This document shows positions 1 through 7,044 of a DNA stretch of 17,696 nucleotides, in pieces. The DNA is from CAZKVJ01 sp964556225 (GTDB taxonomy: Bacteria; Actinomycetota; Acidimicrobiia; Acidimicrobiales; Ilumatobacteraceae), in NCBI GenBank assembly GCA_964556225.1, contig CAZKVJ010000033.1:1-17696 (forward strand), in the 5' to 3' direction. Below the pieces are notes generated by a model that worked only from the letters and a program-made list of their open reading frames with translations, had not been told where the DNA came from and searched no databases. How positions within the stretch are numbered: position 1 is the first letter of the stretch; the number at the start of each line of letters is the position of its first letter. A program made the translations under genes and the position numbers.

Positions 1-300
<300 letters not shown>

Positions 301-312
301 CCACCACTCGAA

Positions 313-355
313 CTGGTCCCAGGAAGTAGCGCTGAGCGCTACTTCCTGGGACCAG
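313..355. terminator. Perfect 21-bp inverted repeat, probable bidirectional terminator
   Basis: The arms at 313-333 and 335-355 are perfectly complementary around a single central base (G334). The left arm begins CTGGTCCCAGG and the right arm ends CCTGGGACCAG. The RNA from either strand would fold into a stem of about 19 bp with a 5-nt loop. It sits 12 bp after the msrA stop and includes the last codons and the TAG stop (339-341) of the convergent CoA-transferase. No U-tract follows on either side, which fits the tail-less hairpin terminators common in actinobacteria. It could instead be a member of a dispersed palindromic repeat family. Confidence 0.7.
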
Positions 356-1487
356 AACGGGAAGGCCAGCCGGTGGCGCGGATCGTCGGACCGTCGGCGT
401 CGAGGGGGCGGCCGGCCCAGCGCAGCACACCGGGGGTCGCCGACAGCCGGGCGATGAGGCCCTGCATCGGGGTGTCGTCCACGACGACGATCGCCGCTCG
501 GGCGGCGTAGTGGGGGTCAGCGGCGATGTCGGCCATGTCGAGGACGGGGCCGATCGCGGCCTCGGCCTCCTCGAAGGCCTGCAGCACCTCGGACCGTGGC
601 CGGGCGGCACACCACTGCACCATCAGGTGCTCGAGCTCGTCTCGGTGCTCCATGCGGGCGGCGAAGGTGGCGAAGCGCTCGTCGCCGTCGACGCCCAGCA
701 GGCGCAGCACGCGGGCAGCGACCGAGTCGCTCGACGTGGAGATCCCCACCCAGCGATCGTCGGCACAGCGATAGGTGCCACGAGGCACGGTGTAGGGGAG
801 CCCGGCACCGAGGCGCGGCTGCTGCTGGCCGGTCACACCGAACAGCGACGGTAGTGCCCCCATCATCTGGAACATGCTCTCCAGCAGGCTGACGTCGACG
901 ACCTGACCGACGCCGGAGTGCAGCGCCACCATGGTGGCGAACGCGGCCACCACCCCGGTCACCTCGTCCGTCAGCGCGATGGCCGGCAGCAGGGGCTGGC
1001 CGTCGGGCTCGCCGCTGATGGCCGCCAGGCCGGACATCGACTCGGCGATGGTGGCGAAGCCGGGACGGTCGGCGTACGGCCCGGTCTGGCCGAAGCCGGT
1101 GACCCGGGTGACCACGATGTCCGGGTTGCGGGCCAGCAGCACGTCCGGACCGAGGCCCAGCCGTTCGAGCGTGCCGGGCCGGAAGTTCTCGATCAGCACG
1201 TGTGCGTCGTCGGCCAGGCGCAGCAGGAGATCCCGGTCGCCGGGATCCTTCAGGTCGAGGGCGATCGTCCGCTTGTTCCGGTTGACGAGCTTCCACCACA
1301 GGCCCTCACCGTCACGAGGGTCGCGCCAGGCCATGTTGCGCAGGCTGTCGCCGGTGCCGGGGCGCTCGACCTTGATGACGTCGGCACCGAAGTCGGCGAG
1401 GTAGCGGGCGCAGTTCGGCCCGGCCAGCACGGTGGACATATCGATGACCCGCAGCCCGTCGAGGGCCGGCCGACCCGGCTCGGTCAC
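339..1487 (-). CDS. CaiB/BaiF family (family III) CoA-transferase
   Basis: This 382-aa protein would move CoA between carboxylic acids, or racemise an alpha-methylacyl-CoA, in the cytoplasm. The N-terminal signature LDGLRVIDMSTVLAGPNCAR (9-28), FGADVIKVERPGTGDSLR (33-50), NRNKRTIALDL (69-79) and NFRPG (101-105) are diagnostic of the family. D174 in ALTDEVTG aligns with the catalytic Asp (D169 in formyl-CoA transferase) that forms the aspartyl-CoA anhydride. The length is close to the usual ~400 aa. The start is a GTG whose first bases overlap the TGA of the upstream aminotransferase (GTGA, 4-bp overlap). A longer in-frame reading to 1637 would run through that gene and was rejected. It is the last gene of the minus-strand operon, and its stop codon lies inside the 313-355 hairpin. 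The substrate cannot be deduced from sequence; AMACR-like and dicarboxylate CoA-transferase roles are both possible. Confidence 0.9.
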   Translation of the reverse strand: MTEPGRPALDGLRVIDMSTVLAGPNCARYLADFGADVIKVERPGTGDSLRNMAWRDPRDGEGLWWKLVNRNKRTIALDLKDPGDRDLLLRLADDAHVLIENFRPGTLERLGLGPDVLLARNPDIVVTRVTGFGQTGPYADRPGFATIAESMSGLAAISGEPDGQPLLPAIALTDEVTGVVAAFATMVALHSGVGQVVDVSLLESMFQMMGALPSLFGVTGQQQPRLGAGLPYTVPRGTYRCADDRWVGISTSSDSVAARVLRLLGVDGDERFATFAARMEHRDELEHLMVQWCAARPRSEVLQAFEEAEAAIGPVLDMADIAADPHYAARAAIVVVDDTPMQGLIARLSATPGVLRWAGRPLDADGPTIRATGWPSRSGPRK

Positions 1488-2635
1488 GGCTGCCACTCGG
1501 CGAGGCGCTCGCAGGCCAGCGTGATGTCGGCAGCGGCGCCGGCGTAGGAGAAGCGCACGAAGCGGTGGCCGCGTGCGAGGTCGAAGTCGATCCCGGGCGT
1601 GCACGACACGCCGAGCTCGTCGAGCCAGCGGTGGCACAGCCGTATCGAGTCATCCGTGAGGTCCGACACGTCGGCGTACACGTAGAAGGCGCCGTCGGCC
1701 TCGGCGGTGTCGGCCAGGCCGGCCACCGCCAGGCCGTCGAGCAGCAGCCGTCGGTGCTCGGCATAGCGGGCGACGTGGCCGCGCAGCTCGTCGTGCGCCC
1801 CGAGCGCCGCCAGCCCCGCCACCTGCGACACCGTGGGGGCGCAGATGAACAGGTTCTGCTGCAGCACCTCGACCGTGCCGGCCAGCTCCGGCGGGACGAC
1901 CATCCAGCCCAGGCGCCATCCCGTCATGGAGAAGTACTTCGAGAAGCTGCTGATGATCACGGCCTCGGCGTCCGATGCCAGGGCGGTCGGCGCAGGCGCG
2001 CCGTAGGTGATGCCGTGGTAGATCTCGTCGGAGATCAGGCGGATCCCTCGAGTGCGGCAGTGCGCGGCCAGCGCCCCCAGGCCGGCGGCGTCGAGCATCG
2101 TCCCGGTCGGGTTCGACGGTGACGCCACGATCAGCCCGTCGAGCGGACCGGCGGCGTCGACCAGCTCGGGCGTCGGTGCCCAGCGGGTGGCGGGTCCGAC
2201 CGGGATGGCGACCGGCTCGATGCCGAGTGCGAGCAGCGTGTTGCGGTAGCAGGGGTAGCCCGGCTCCACCACCCCGACCCGGGCACCGGCGTCGAAGCAG
2301 GCCAGGAACGCGAGCGTGAACCCGGCCGATGCCCCCGCCACCACCAGCACTGCCTCGGGGTCGACCTCGACGTCGTACCAGTCCCGGTAGTGGGCCGCGA
2401 GGGCGCGGCGCAGCGACATCAGCCCGGGTGCGTTCGAGTAGCCGAGCGCCTCGGTCTCCAGGGCGGCGGTGACGGCCCGGCGCGCCGCCAGCGGGGCGGG
2501 GGTGGCGGGCTGGCCGACCTCGAGGTGCAGCACCCGCTGCCCGGCGGCCTCTCGCTCGGCGGCGAGGCGGGCCATCGCCATGGCGTGGAACGGCGGGACC
2601 CGGGCGGCGCGAAGCGCATGGTGCACCGGGCTCAC
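1484..2635 (-). CDS. PLP-dependent class I/II aminotransferase
   Basis: This 383-aa fold-type I aminotransferase transfers an amino group between an amino acid and a 2-oxo acid in the cytoplasm. Visible landmarks are HLEVGQPATPAP (37-48), the aromatic/glycine turn YSNAPGLMSLR (66-76), SPSNPTG with N175 (172-178), ISDEIYHGI with D203 pairing to the PLP ring nitrogen (201-209), the Schiff-base lysine K233 in SSFSKYFSMTGWRLGW (229-244), and a C-terminal RFVRFSYAG carrying the carboxylate-binding Arg. The chosen GTG start overlaps the upstream phosphoesterase stop as GTGA and gives the normal family N-terminus. The later ATGs (codons 19 and 21) would remove conserved sequence. It overlaps the downstream CoA-transferase by 4 bp, so translation is probably coupled across three genes. 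It resembles the broad aspartate/alanine/valine-type group, but the actual substrate is unknown. Confidence 0.9.
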   Translation of the reverse strand: MSPVHHALRAARVPPFHAMAMARLAAEREAAGQRVLHLEVGQPATPAPLAARRAVTAALETEALGYSNAPGLMSLRRALAAHYRDWYDVEVDPEAVLVVAGASAGFTLAFLACFDAGARVGVVEPGYPCYRNTLLALGIEPVAIPVGPATRWAPTPELVDAAGPLDGLIVASPSNPTGTMLDAAGLGALAAHCRTRGIRLISDEIYHGITYGAPAPTALASDAEAVIISSFSKYFSMTGWRLGWMVVPPELAGTVEVLQQNLFICAPTVSQVAGLAALGAHDELRGHVARYAEHRRLLLDGLAVAGLADTAEADGAFYVYADVSDLTDDSIRLCHRWLDELGVSCTPGIDFDLARGHRFVRFSYAGAAADITLACERLAEWQP

Positions 2636-3654
2636 CGCCCGCCCGCCGTGGCGCCGGCCGTCCGCAGCGGGATCGTGAAGCACCGCTGATCGAGAGGCCC
2701 CATGGCGTAGGTGGCGTAGTCGACCCCGAAGTCGGAGTAGAGCCTGCGGCACCGCTCGCTCCAGCGCAGTGCGTCCTTGCCGGAGATGCGATGCACCACC
2801 TGCATGATGCCGCCCTCGTGCACCCGGTACTCGGCCCAGGTGCCGGGGAAGTCCTTGACGCAGCCGATCTCGATGCTCGGCACGCCGCTCGGCAGCATCC
2901 GCACTCGATGACGGTGCGTGTGCCCGGCGGTGTACGCGACGATCGAGGCGCGGCGGGCGATCACGGCGGCGAGGGCGTCGCTGGCGTCGGGGTGCAGCCC
3001 GAAGTAGTCGTCGCTGCGCTTGCCGTCGACCCACTGCTGGTGGTGGCCCATGACCAGCACCGGGACGTCGGATTCGCCAGCGTGGGTGTCGAGCCACTCG
3101 ATCTGCTCGGCGCTCAGGCCACCGGTGGTTCGCATCGGCAGCACCGTGTCGACCAGCGCCACCGCCACACCGTCGAGCCGGATCCAGCGGTCGCCGGCGT
3201 AGCGATCCTGACCTCGGTAGGCGTCGTGGTTGCCGCGCACCACGTGGAGCCGGTCGCCGAACGCGTCGACGTAGCAGCGTTCGAAGGCCTCGAACTCGTC
3301 GTCGGTGCCGTCGGCGGTGAGGTCGCCCTTGACGATGACCGCGGCGGGATCGAGGTCGAGGATCTCCGACACGGCCGCCCGGTTCATCGTCTCCGGGTAG
3401 GGCGGCTCACCGGGCAGCGCCCGCTGGATGGGGCCCTCCGGGTGGTCGTCGATCCGGCCGCACTCGACCTCGCCGAAGTGCACGTCGTTCACGGTGGCCA
3501 GCCGGCACAGCAGCTGACCCGCCGGCCGGTCCAGCGTGCGCAGGGCCACACCGTCGATCTCGTGCTCCGACGCCGGCGCCAGACCGTCGACGCGCAGCAC
3601 CCGCGTGTGCTCGTGCAGCACCGCCAGGTCGTCGGCGACGGTCGTCAGCTCCAC
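2632..3654 (-). CDS. Calcineurin-like metallophosphoesterase (CpdA-like)
   Basis: This 340-aa dinuclear-metal phosphoesterase carries the full motif set: NDVHFG (D57, H59), VKGDLTADG (D111), RGNHD (N142, H143), VMGHHQ (H204) and AGHTHRHR (H245, H247). All predicted metal ligands are therefore present and it should be active. The family includes class III cyclic-nucleotide phosphodiesterases (CpdA), purple-acid-like phosphatases and others. Residues 1-45 form a short beta-rich leader (VDGLAPASEHEIDGVALRTL) reminiscent of the Fn3-like domain before some phosphatases. No signal peptide is seen, so it is probably cytoplasmic. The GTG start at 3654 is 24 bp after the epsilon subunit stop; an in-frame stop at 3681-3679 and no other upstream start support it. 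It overlaps the aminotransferase by 4 bp. The specific substrate is not evident. Confidence 0.85.
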   Translation of the reverse strand: MELTTVADDLAVLHEHTRVLRVDGLAPASEHEIDGVALRTLDRPAGQLLCRLATVNDVHFGEVECGRIDDHPEGPIQRALPGEPPYPETMNRAAVSEILDLDPAAVIVKGDLTADGTDDEFEAFERCYVDAFGDRLHVVRGNHDAYRGQDRYAGDRWIRLDGVAVALVDTVLPMRTTGGLSAEQIEWLDTHAGESDVPVLVMGHHQQWVDGKRSDDYFGLHPDASDALAAVIARRASIVAYTAGHTHRHRVRMLPSGVPSIEIGCVKDFPGTWAEYRVHEGGIMQVVHRISGKDALRWSERCRRLYSDFGVDYATYAMGPLDQRCFTIPLRTAGATAGGR

Positions 3655-3678
3655 GCCGGCGAACCGTAGTGGCCGCCG

Positions 3679-3873
3679 TCAGTGCCAGGGCCGGTCGCGT
3701 CGAACCGGCACCGGCAGGCTCCACCAGCGCCCGCTGAAGCGCCAGCTGGACCGGCGCACCGGCTCGGGGGCTGCTGCGACGACCGGCCGCGGCCAGAGGA
3801 CCTCCATCGCGGCGACGATCGCCGCCGCCTCCTCGTCCGTCGGCGACGGCGTGATCCCCATCGATCCTGCCAT
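3679..3873 (-). CDS. accE: Acyl-CoA carboxylase epsilon subunit (AccE/PccE)
   Basis: This 64-aa protein begins at an ATG that shares one base with the pccB stop (TGATG), the usual place for an epsilon gene in actinobacteria. In S. coelicolor and M. tuberculosis such small subunits bind the beta hexamer and stimulate the alpha-beta carboxylase. The sequence shows the family pattern: an N-terminal segment ITPSPTDEEAAAIVAAMEVL (7-26) matching the G-x-P-T-x-E-E-x-A-A-hydrophobic helix, then a Pro/Ala linker, then a Trp-rich basic end (SSWRFSGRWWSLP, 42-54). An alternative ATG at codon 5 would also preserve this. The call rests on the short motif and the position directly after pccB, because the family is poorly conserved. 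Confidence 0.8.
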   Translation of the reverse strand: MAGSMGITPSPTDEEAAAIVAAMEVLWPRPVVAAAPEPVRRSSWRFSGRWWSLPVPVRRDRPWH

Positions 3874-5429
3874 CAGAGCGGCATGTTCCCGTGCTTGCGG
3901 CGGGGGAGCTCCTCGCGCTTGGACTGCAGCATCTCGAGACCGGCGATGACCTTGACCCGCGTCTCGGCTGGGTCGATCACGTCGTCGACGTAGCCACGCT
4001 CGGCCGCGGCGTAGGGGTTGGCATAGCGCTCGGTGTACTCCGCCACCAGCTCGGCTCGGCGGGCGACCGGGTCGGCGGCCTGCTGCAGCTCGCGGCGGTA
4101 GACGATCTCGACGGCGCCTTGGGGCCCCATCACGGCCAGCTCGGCCGTCGGCCACGCGAACGCCAGGTCGGCGCCGATGGACTTCGAGTTCATGACCACG
4201 TACGCCCCGCCGTACGCCTTGCGGGTGATGACCTGGATCCGGGGCACCGTGGCCTCGCAGTAGGCGTACAGCAGCTTGGCCCCGTGGCGGATGATCCCGC
4301 CGTACTCCTGGTCGACGCCGGGAAGGAACCCGGGTACGTCGACGAACGTGACCAGCGGGATGTTGAATGCGTCGCAGGTGCGCACGAAGCGGGCGGCCTT
4401 CTCGCTGGACTCGATGTCGAGCACCCCGGCGAGCACCATCGGCTGGTTGCCGACGATCCCCACCGTCTGGCCGCCCATGCGCCCGAAGCCGCACACGATG
4501 CTCTTCGCCCAGTGGGCGAAGTACTCGAGGAACTCGCCGTCGTCGACGACCGCGGCGATGACCTTCTTCATGTCGTAGGGCTGGTTCGGTGAGGGCGGCA
4601 GCAGGTCGCGCAGCTCGGGGCATGAGCGCTCCGGGTCGTCACCGGTGTCGACGGCCGGCGGCACCTCGAGGTTGTTCTGCGGCAGGAACGACAGCAGGTA
4701 CCGCACCTCGTCGAGGCAGGCCTTCTCGTCGGGGGCGACGAACGTGGCCACACCGCTCTTCGAGGCGTGGCTCATGGCCCCGCCGAGCTCCTCCAGGGTG
4801 ACCTCCTCGCCGGTGACGGTCTTCACCACGTCGGGCCCGGTGATGAACATGTGCGAGCTCTCGCGGACCATGAAGATGAAGTCGGTCATGGCCGGCGAGT
4901 ACACCGCACCACCCGCGCACGGGCCCAGGATCACCGAGATCTGCGGGACCACGCCGGACGAGAGCACGTTGCGGTAGAAGATCCCGCCGTAGCTGGCCAG
5001 CGACACCACGCCCTCCTGGATGCGGGCTCCGGCGCCGTCGTTCAGCCCCACGACCGGCGCGCCCACCTTGAGCGCGAGGTCCATGAGCTTGTGGATCTTG
5101 TCGGCGAACACCTCGCCAAGGGCCCCGCCGAACACCGTGAAGTCCTGGCTGAAGACGAACACCTTCCGCCCGTCGATGGTGCCCCACCCGGTGATCACGC
5201 CATCGGTGTACGGACGCTCCTCCAACCCGGCGGCGTGAGCGCGATGGCGGGCGAGCAGGTCGAGCTCGTTGAAGCTGCCAGGGTCGAGCAGGTACTCGAT
5301 GCGCTCACGGGCGAGGAGCTTGCCCTTCTCGTGCTGGCGCTCGACGGCGCGAGGCGAACCGGCGTGGTACGCCTGCTCCTTGCGCTGGCGGAGATCCTCG
5401 AGCTTGGCCTGCATCGGATTCTCGGTCAC
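3873..5429 (-). CDS. pccB: Acyl-CoA carboxylase beta (carboxyltransferase) subunit, propionyl-CoA carboxylase type
   Basis: This 518-aa carboxyltransferase transfers CO2 from biotinyl-BCCP to an acyl-CoA, most likely propionyl-CoA to methylmalonyl-CoA. It would work as a hexamer with a biotinylated alpha subunit that is not encoded here. Landmarks are the N-terminal HEKGKLLARERIEYLLDPGSF (33-53), FSQDFTVFGGALGEVFADKI (93-112), the first oxyanion loop GPCAGGAVYSPA (169-180), MFITGPDVVKTVTGEEV (194-210), FVDVPGFLPGVDQEYGGIIR (362-381), the second oxyanion loop RKAYGGAY (403-410), and the typical end PRRKHGNMPL. V411 stands where PCC beta subunits carry a specificity-determining Asp. The GTG start was chosen because a TAGCGT box ends 8 nt before it. 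An ATG five codons later, giving 513 aa, is an alternative. It is coupled to accE by a 1-base overlap. Confidence 0.95.
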   Translation of the reverse strand: MTENPMQAKLEDLRQRKEQAYHAGSPRAVERQHEKGKLLARERIEYLLDPGSFNELDLLARHRAHAAGLEERPYTDGVITGWGTIDGRKVFVFSQDFTVFGGALGEVFADKIHKLMDLALKVGAPVVGLNDGAGARIQEGVVSLASYGGIFYRNVLSSGVVPQISVILGPCAGGAVYSPAMTDFIFMVRESSHMFITGPDVVKTVTGEEVTLEELGGAMSHASKSGVATFVAPDEKACLDEVRYLLSFLPQNNLEVPPAVDTGDDPERSCPELRDLLPPSPNQPYDMKKVIAAVVDDGEFLEYFAHWAKSIVCGFGRMGGQTVGIVGNQPMVLAGVLDIESSEKAARFVRTCDAFNIPLVTFVDVPGFLPGVDQEYGGIIRHGAKLLYAYCEATVPRIQVITRKAYGGAYVVMNSKSIGADLAFAWPTAELAVMGPQGAVEIVYRRELQQAADPVARRAELVAEYTERYANPYAAAERGYVDDVIDPAETRVKVIAGLEMLQSKREELPRRKHGNMPL

Positions 5430-5437
5430 GGCTGCCG

Positions 5438-5443
5438 ACGCTA
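5438..5443 (-). promoter_or_regulatory. Candidate -10 box for a leaderless pccB transcript
   Basis: On the minus strand the sequence reads TAGCGT, then 8 nt, then GTG. This fits the actinobacterial TANNNT -10 element with transcription starting at or next to the start codon. No Shine-Dalgarno sequence precedes either candidate pccB start, and no good -35 box is visible in the GC-rich upstream sequence. The element lies in the 44-bp gap after the membrane-protein gene, so pccB may have its own promoter. Confidence 0.35.
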
Positions 5444-5473
5444 CTGCGCCGCCGGACCGCGTCCCACGCCGGC

Positions 5474-6085
5474 TCAGGTGGGTAGGTACCAGTCGGCGAG
5501 GCGGGGGCCGATGACCAGGGCCAGCCAGCCGCTCATCGACAGGAGCGTCACGACGGGGAACGATGCGCGCCCGGCGTAGCGGGTGAACGTGAGCGGACCG
5601 GCGACGAGGGCACCGAGCACGAAGGCGATCACCAGCCCCAGCCCGACCAGCCACGGACCCCACCACCCGAGGGCCGCGCCGGCGAGGGCGGCGAACAGCA
5701 CCGCCTCCGTGGTGACGGTCTCGGTGGTGACCAGGTGGGGTGCGATGAGCACGGCACCGCCGATCAGCGCGCCGACGATGGCCATCACGAGGTTGCGCGG
5801 TTGGGCGATGACGATGGCCACCGCCATCTGCAGGGTGACGACGGTGACCAGTCCGCTGATCACGAGCGGGCGGGGGACGCTGCGGGTGACGAGCTCGTGC
5901 GCCGACACCCAGACGGCCATCGCCGTGAACACCAACGACGCGGCGAGCCCGGCGCTGCTCCCCACGCCGAGCGCCGTGATGGCGCAACCGAGGCCCGCAA
6001 TGACGACGACCGCACCGCGGTGTCGCAAGAGCGCGTCCGGGTCCGGCGCGCCCTCCACCGGGCTCTCGAGCTTCGACGACGGCAT
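5474..6085 (-). CDS. Small polytopic membrane protein, prepilin-peptidase (A24)-like without catalytic aspartates
   Basis: This 203-aa protein has about seven predicted transmembrane helices (near 24-41, 44-62, 75-93, 100-116, 127-141, 143-163, 176-194) after a soluble N-terminus. The layout recalls the peptidase domain of type IV prepilin peptidases. HELVTRSVPRPLV (63-75) stands where D-x-x-x-x-x-IP-x-x-L occurs, EAVLFAALAGAALGWWG (127-143) resembles GDVKLxAALGxxLGW, and a late FP lies before the last helix. Both expected Asp positions hold other residues (E64, and E127/A128), and the Gly of GD is missing, so classical aspartyl-protease activity is doubtful. The ATG at 6085 was chosen because codons upstream (to GTG 6157 or TTG 6193) have much lower third-position GC than the rest. 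The assignment is tentative; a plain hypothetical membrane protein is the safe reading. Confidence 0.65.
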   Translation of the reverse strand: MPSSKLESPVEGAPDPDALLRHRGAVVVIAGLGCAITALGVGSSAGLAASLVFTAMAVWVSAHELVTRSVPRPLVISGLVTVVTLQMAVAIVIAQPRNLVMAIVGALIGGAVLIAPHLVTTETVTTEAVLFAALAGAALGWWGPWLVGLGLVIAFVLGALVAGPLTFTRYAGRASFPVVTLLSMSGWLALVIGPRLADWYLPT

Positions 6086-6097
6086 GGCCTTTGCAGT

Positions 6098-6114
6098 GTG
6101 ACGAAGGCCGTCAC
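6098..6114. promoter_or_regulatory. Inverted repeat GTGACG-N5-CGTCAC upstream of the membrane-protein gene
   Basis: Perfect 6-bp arms (6098-6103 and 6109-6114) with a 5-bp spacer lie 12 bp before the chosen ATG of the membrane-protein gene, inside the 88-bp gap after the SIMPL gene. This could be an operator or a small leader hairpin that hides the weak ribosome site. Nothing else is visible in the gap. Confidence 0.25.
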
Positions 6115-6173
6115 CTCGGTGCAGTGGGTCGATCGAATCCTTCTCCGTCAGGGTCACACCCTGCGTGGTCGCG

Positions 6174-6947
6174 TCACGCCATCGCGTAGACAACCGTGAC
6201 GTTCAGCGTGTAGGTCTGGGTGCCCGTCTGGAGCGGAACCCGGCTCGACTCGGCCCCGGCGGCGTCTGCTGCACCCTCCAGGTAGAGCGGTGACGGCGTG
6301 CTGGCGGCCACCTCGGAGATCGACAGGATCTCTCCCAGCTCCACGCCGGCGGCGTCCGCGTACTCCTGCGCCCGGCGCTCGGCGTCGACCATCGCCGCGG
6401 CGCGGGCCTCGGTCTGGCCGGCGGTGGGGTCGTCCACGTAGAACGAGATGCCGCCGATGGTGACCTCCTCGCCGACGAACCCGGCGACGGCGTCGATCGT
6501 CTCACCCGCGGTCTCGAGGTCGCGCAGCACCACCGACAGCTGGTTGCCGGCGCTGTAGCCGGTGATCTCGCGGCCGTCGTCGCTGTACTGCGGGTACATC
6601 CAGACGCTGCTCGTCTGCAGATCCTCCTCGGCGACGCCGCTGGCCGTCAGCGCGTCGATGAGCACCGTCGCCTTTGTGTTCGCGGCGTCGAGGGCCTCGG
6701 CGGCCGTGGGCCGCAGCACCTGCACCCCGAGCAGCACCTGGGCGGTGTCGGGCCGCAGCTCCACCTCGCCGACGGCCCCGACGGTGATGGTGCGGGTCAC
6801 CCCGCCGTCCGGCACCGGCTCCGACTCGCCCGGCGGGGTGGTCGCGTCCGTGCGCGACGGTCCGTCGTCGCACGCTGCGACCACCACGACCGACAGGACC
6901 CCGATCGCCACCCCGGCCACCGCCTGTGCGATCCAACGTCGCCGCAT
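6174..6947 (-). CDS. SIMPL-domain (DUF541) lipoprotein
   Basis: This 257-aa exported protein has an MRRRW n-region, a hydrophobic stretch (6-24) and a lipobox VAAC with C26 as the predicted lipid anchor. A short Pro/Glu linker follows. From about residue 50 comes a SIMPL domain: ITVGAVGEVELRPDTAQVLLGV, ANTKATVLIDAL, SGVAEEDLQTSSVWMYPQY, ITGYSAGNQLSVVLRD, and A-rich helices before GEILSISE. The family includes Brucella BP26/OMP28 and E. coli YggE; its biochemical role is not settled, and envelope stress functions are reported for some members. The ATG start has a perfect Shine-Dalgarno (GAAGGAGG, 6953-6960) 5 nt upstream. It is divergent from ligC, and the membrane-protein gene follows 88 bp downstream. 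Confidence 0.85.
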   Translation of the reverse strand: MRRRWIAQAVAGVAIGVLSVVVVAACDDGPSRTDATTPPGESEPVPDGGVTRTITVGAVGEVELRPDTAQVLLGVQVLRPTAAEALDAANTKATVLIDALTASGVAEEDLQTSSVWMYPQYSDDGREITGYSAGNQLSVVLRDLETAGETIDAVAGFVGEEVTIGGISFYVDDPTAGQTEARAAAMVDAERRAQEYADAAGVELGEILSISEVAASTPSPLYLEGAADAAGAESSRVPLQTGTQTYTLNVTVVYAMA

Positions 6948-7004
6948 GGCTGCCTCCTTCGTCGTGGCCCGGTGTGCGCCGGACCGGCTCCGTCACGTTG
7001 GACG

Positions 7005-7024
7005 ACCGGGCGACGACGCCCGGT
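7005..7024. promoter_or_regulatory. Inverted repeat ACCGGGC-N6-GCCCGGT in the SIMPL/ligC divergent region
   Basis: Perfect 7-bp arms (7005-7011, 7018-7024) lie 20 bp before the ligC ATG, in the 97-bp gap between divergent genes. It may be an operator or part of a 5' leader. No convincing -35/-10 pair is seen for ligC; the best is GATGCT at 7033-7038, 6 nt before the ATG. Confidence 0.25.
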
Positions 7025-7044
7025 TCCCGTGCGATGCTGGCGCG

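Noticed and set aside
2791..3669. A 292-codon plus-strand open frame over the phosphoesterase gene
   Set aside because: It is the antisense shadow of a gene with all five phosphoesterase motifs; its translation has no recognisable domain.
1479..5436. Exact 16-base repeat CTCGGTCACGGCTGCC at 1479-1494 and 5421-5436, covering the starts of the CoA-transferase and pccB
   Set aside because: Both encode the common start Met-Thr-Glu with similar upstream bases; too short to call a mobile or regulatory repeat, though it mildly supports the GTG start of pccB.
6086..6193. Longer starts (GTG 6157, TTG 6193) for the prepilin-peptidase-like membrane protein
   Set aside because: About a third of these extra codons end in A or T, unlike the rest of the gene, and the TTG would overlap the SIMPL gene; ATG 6085 fits better.
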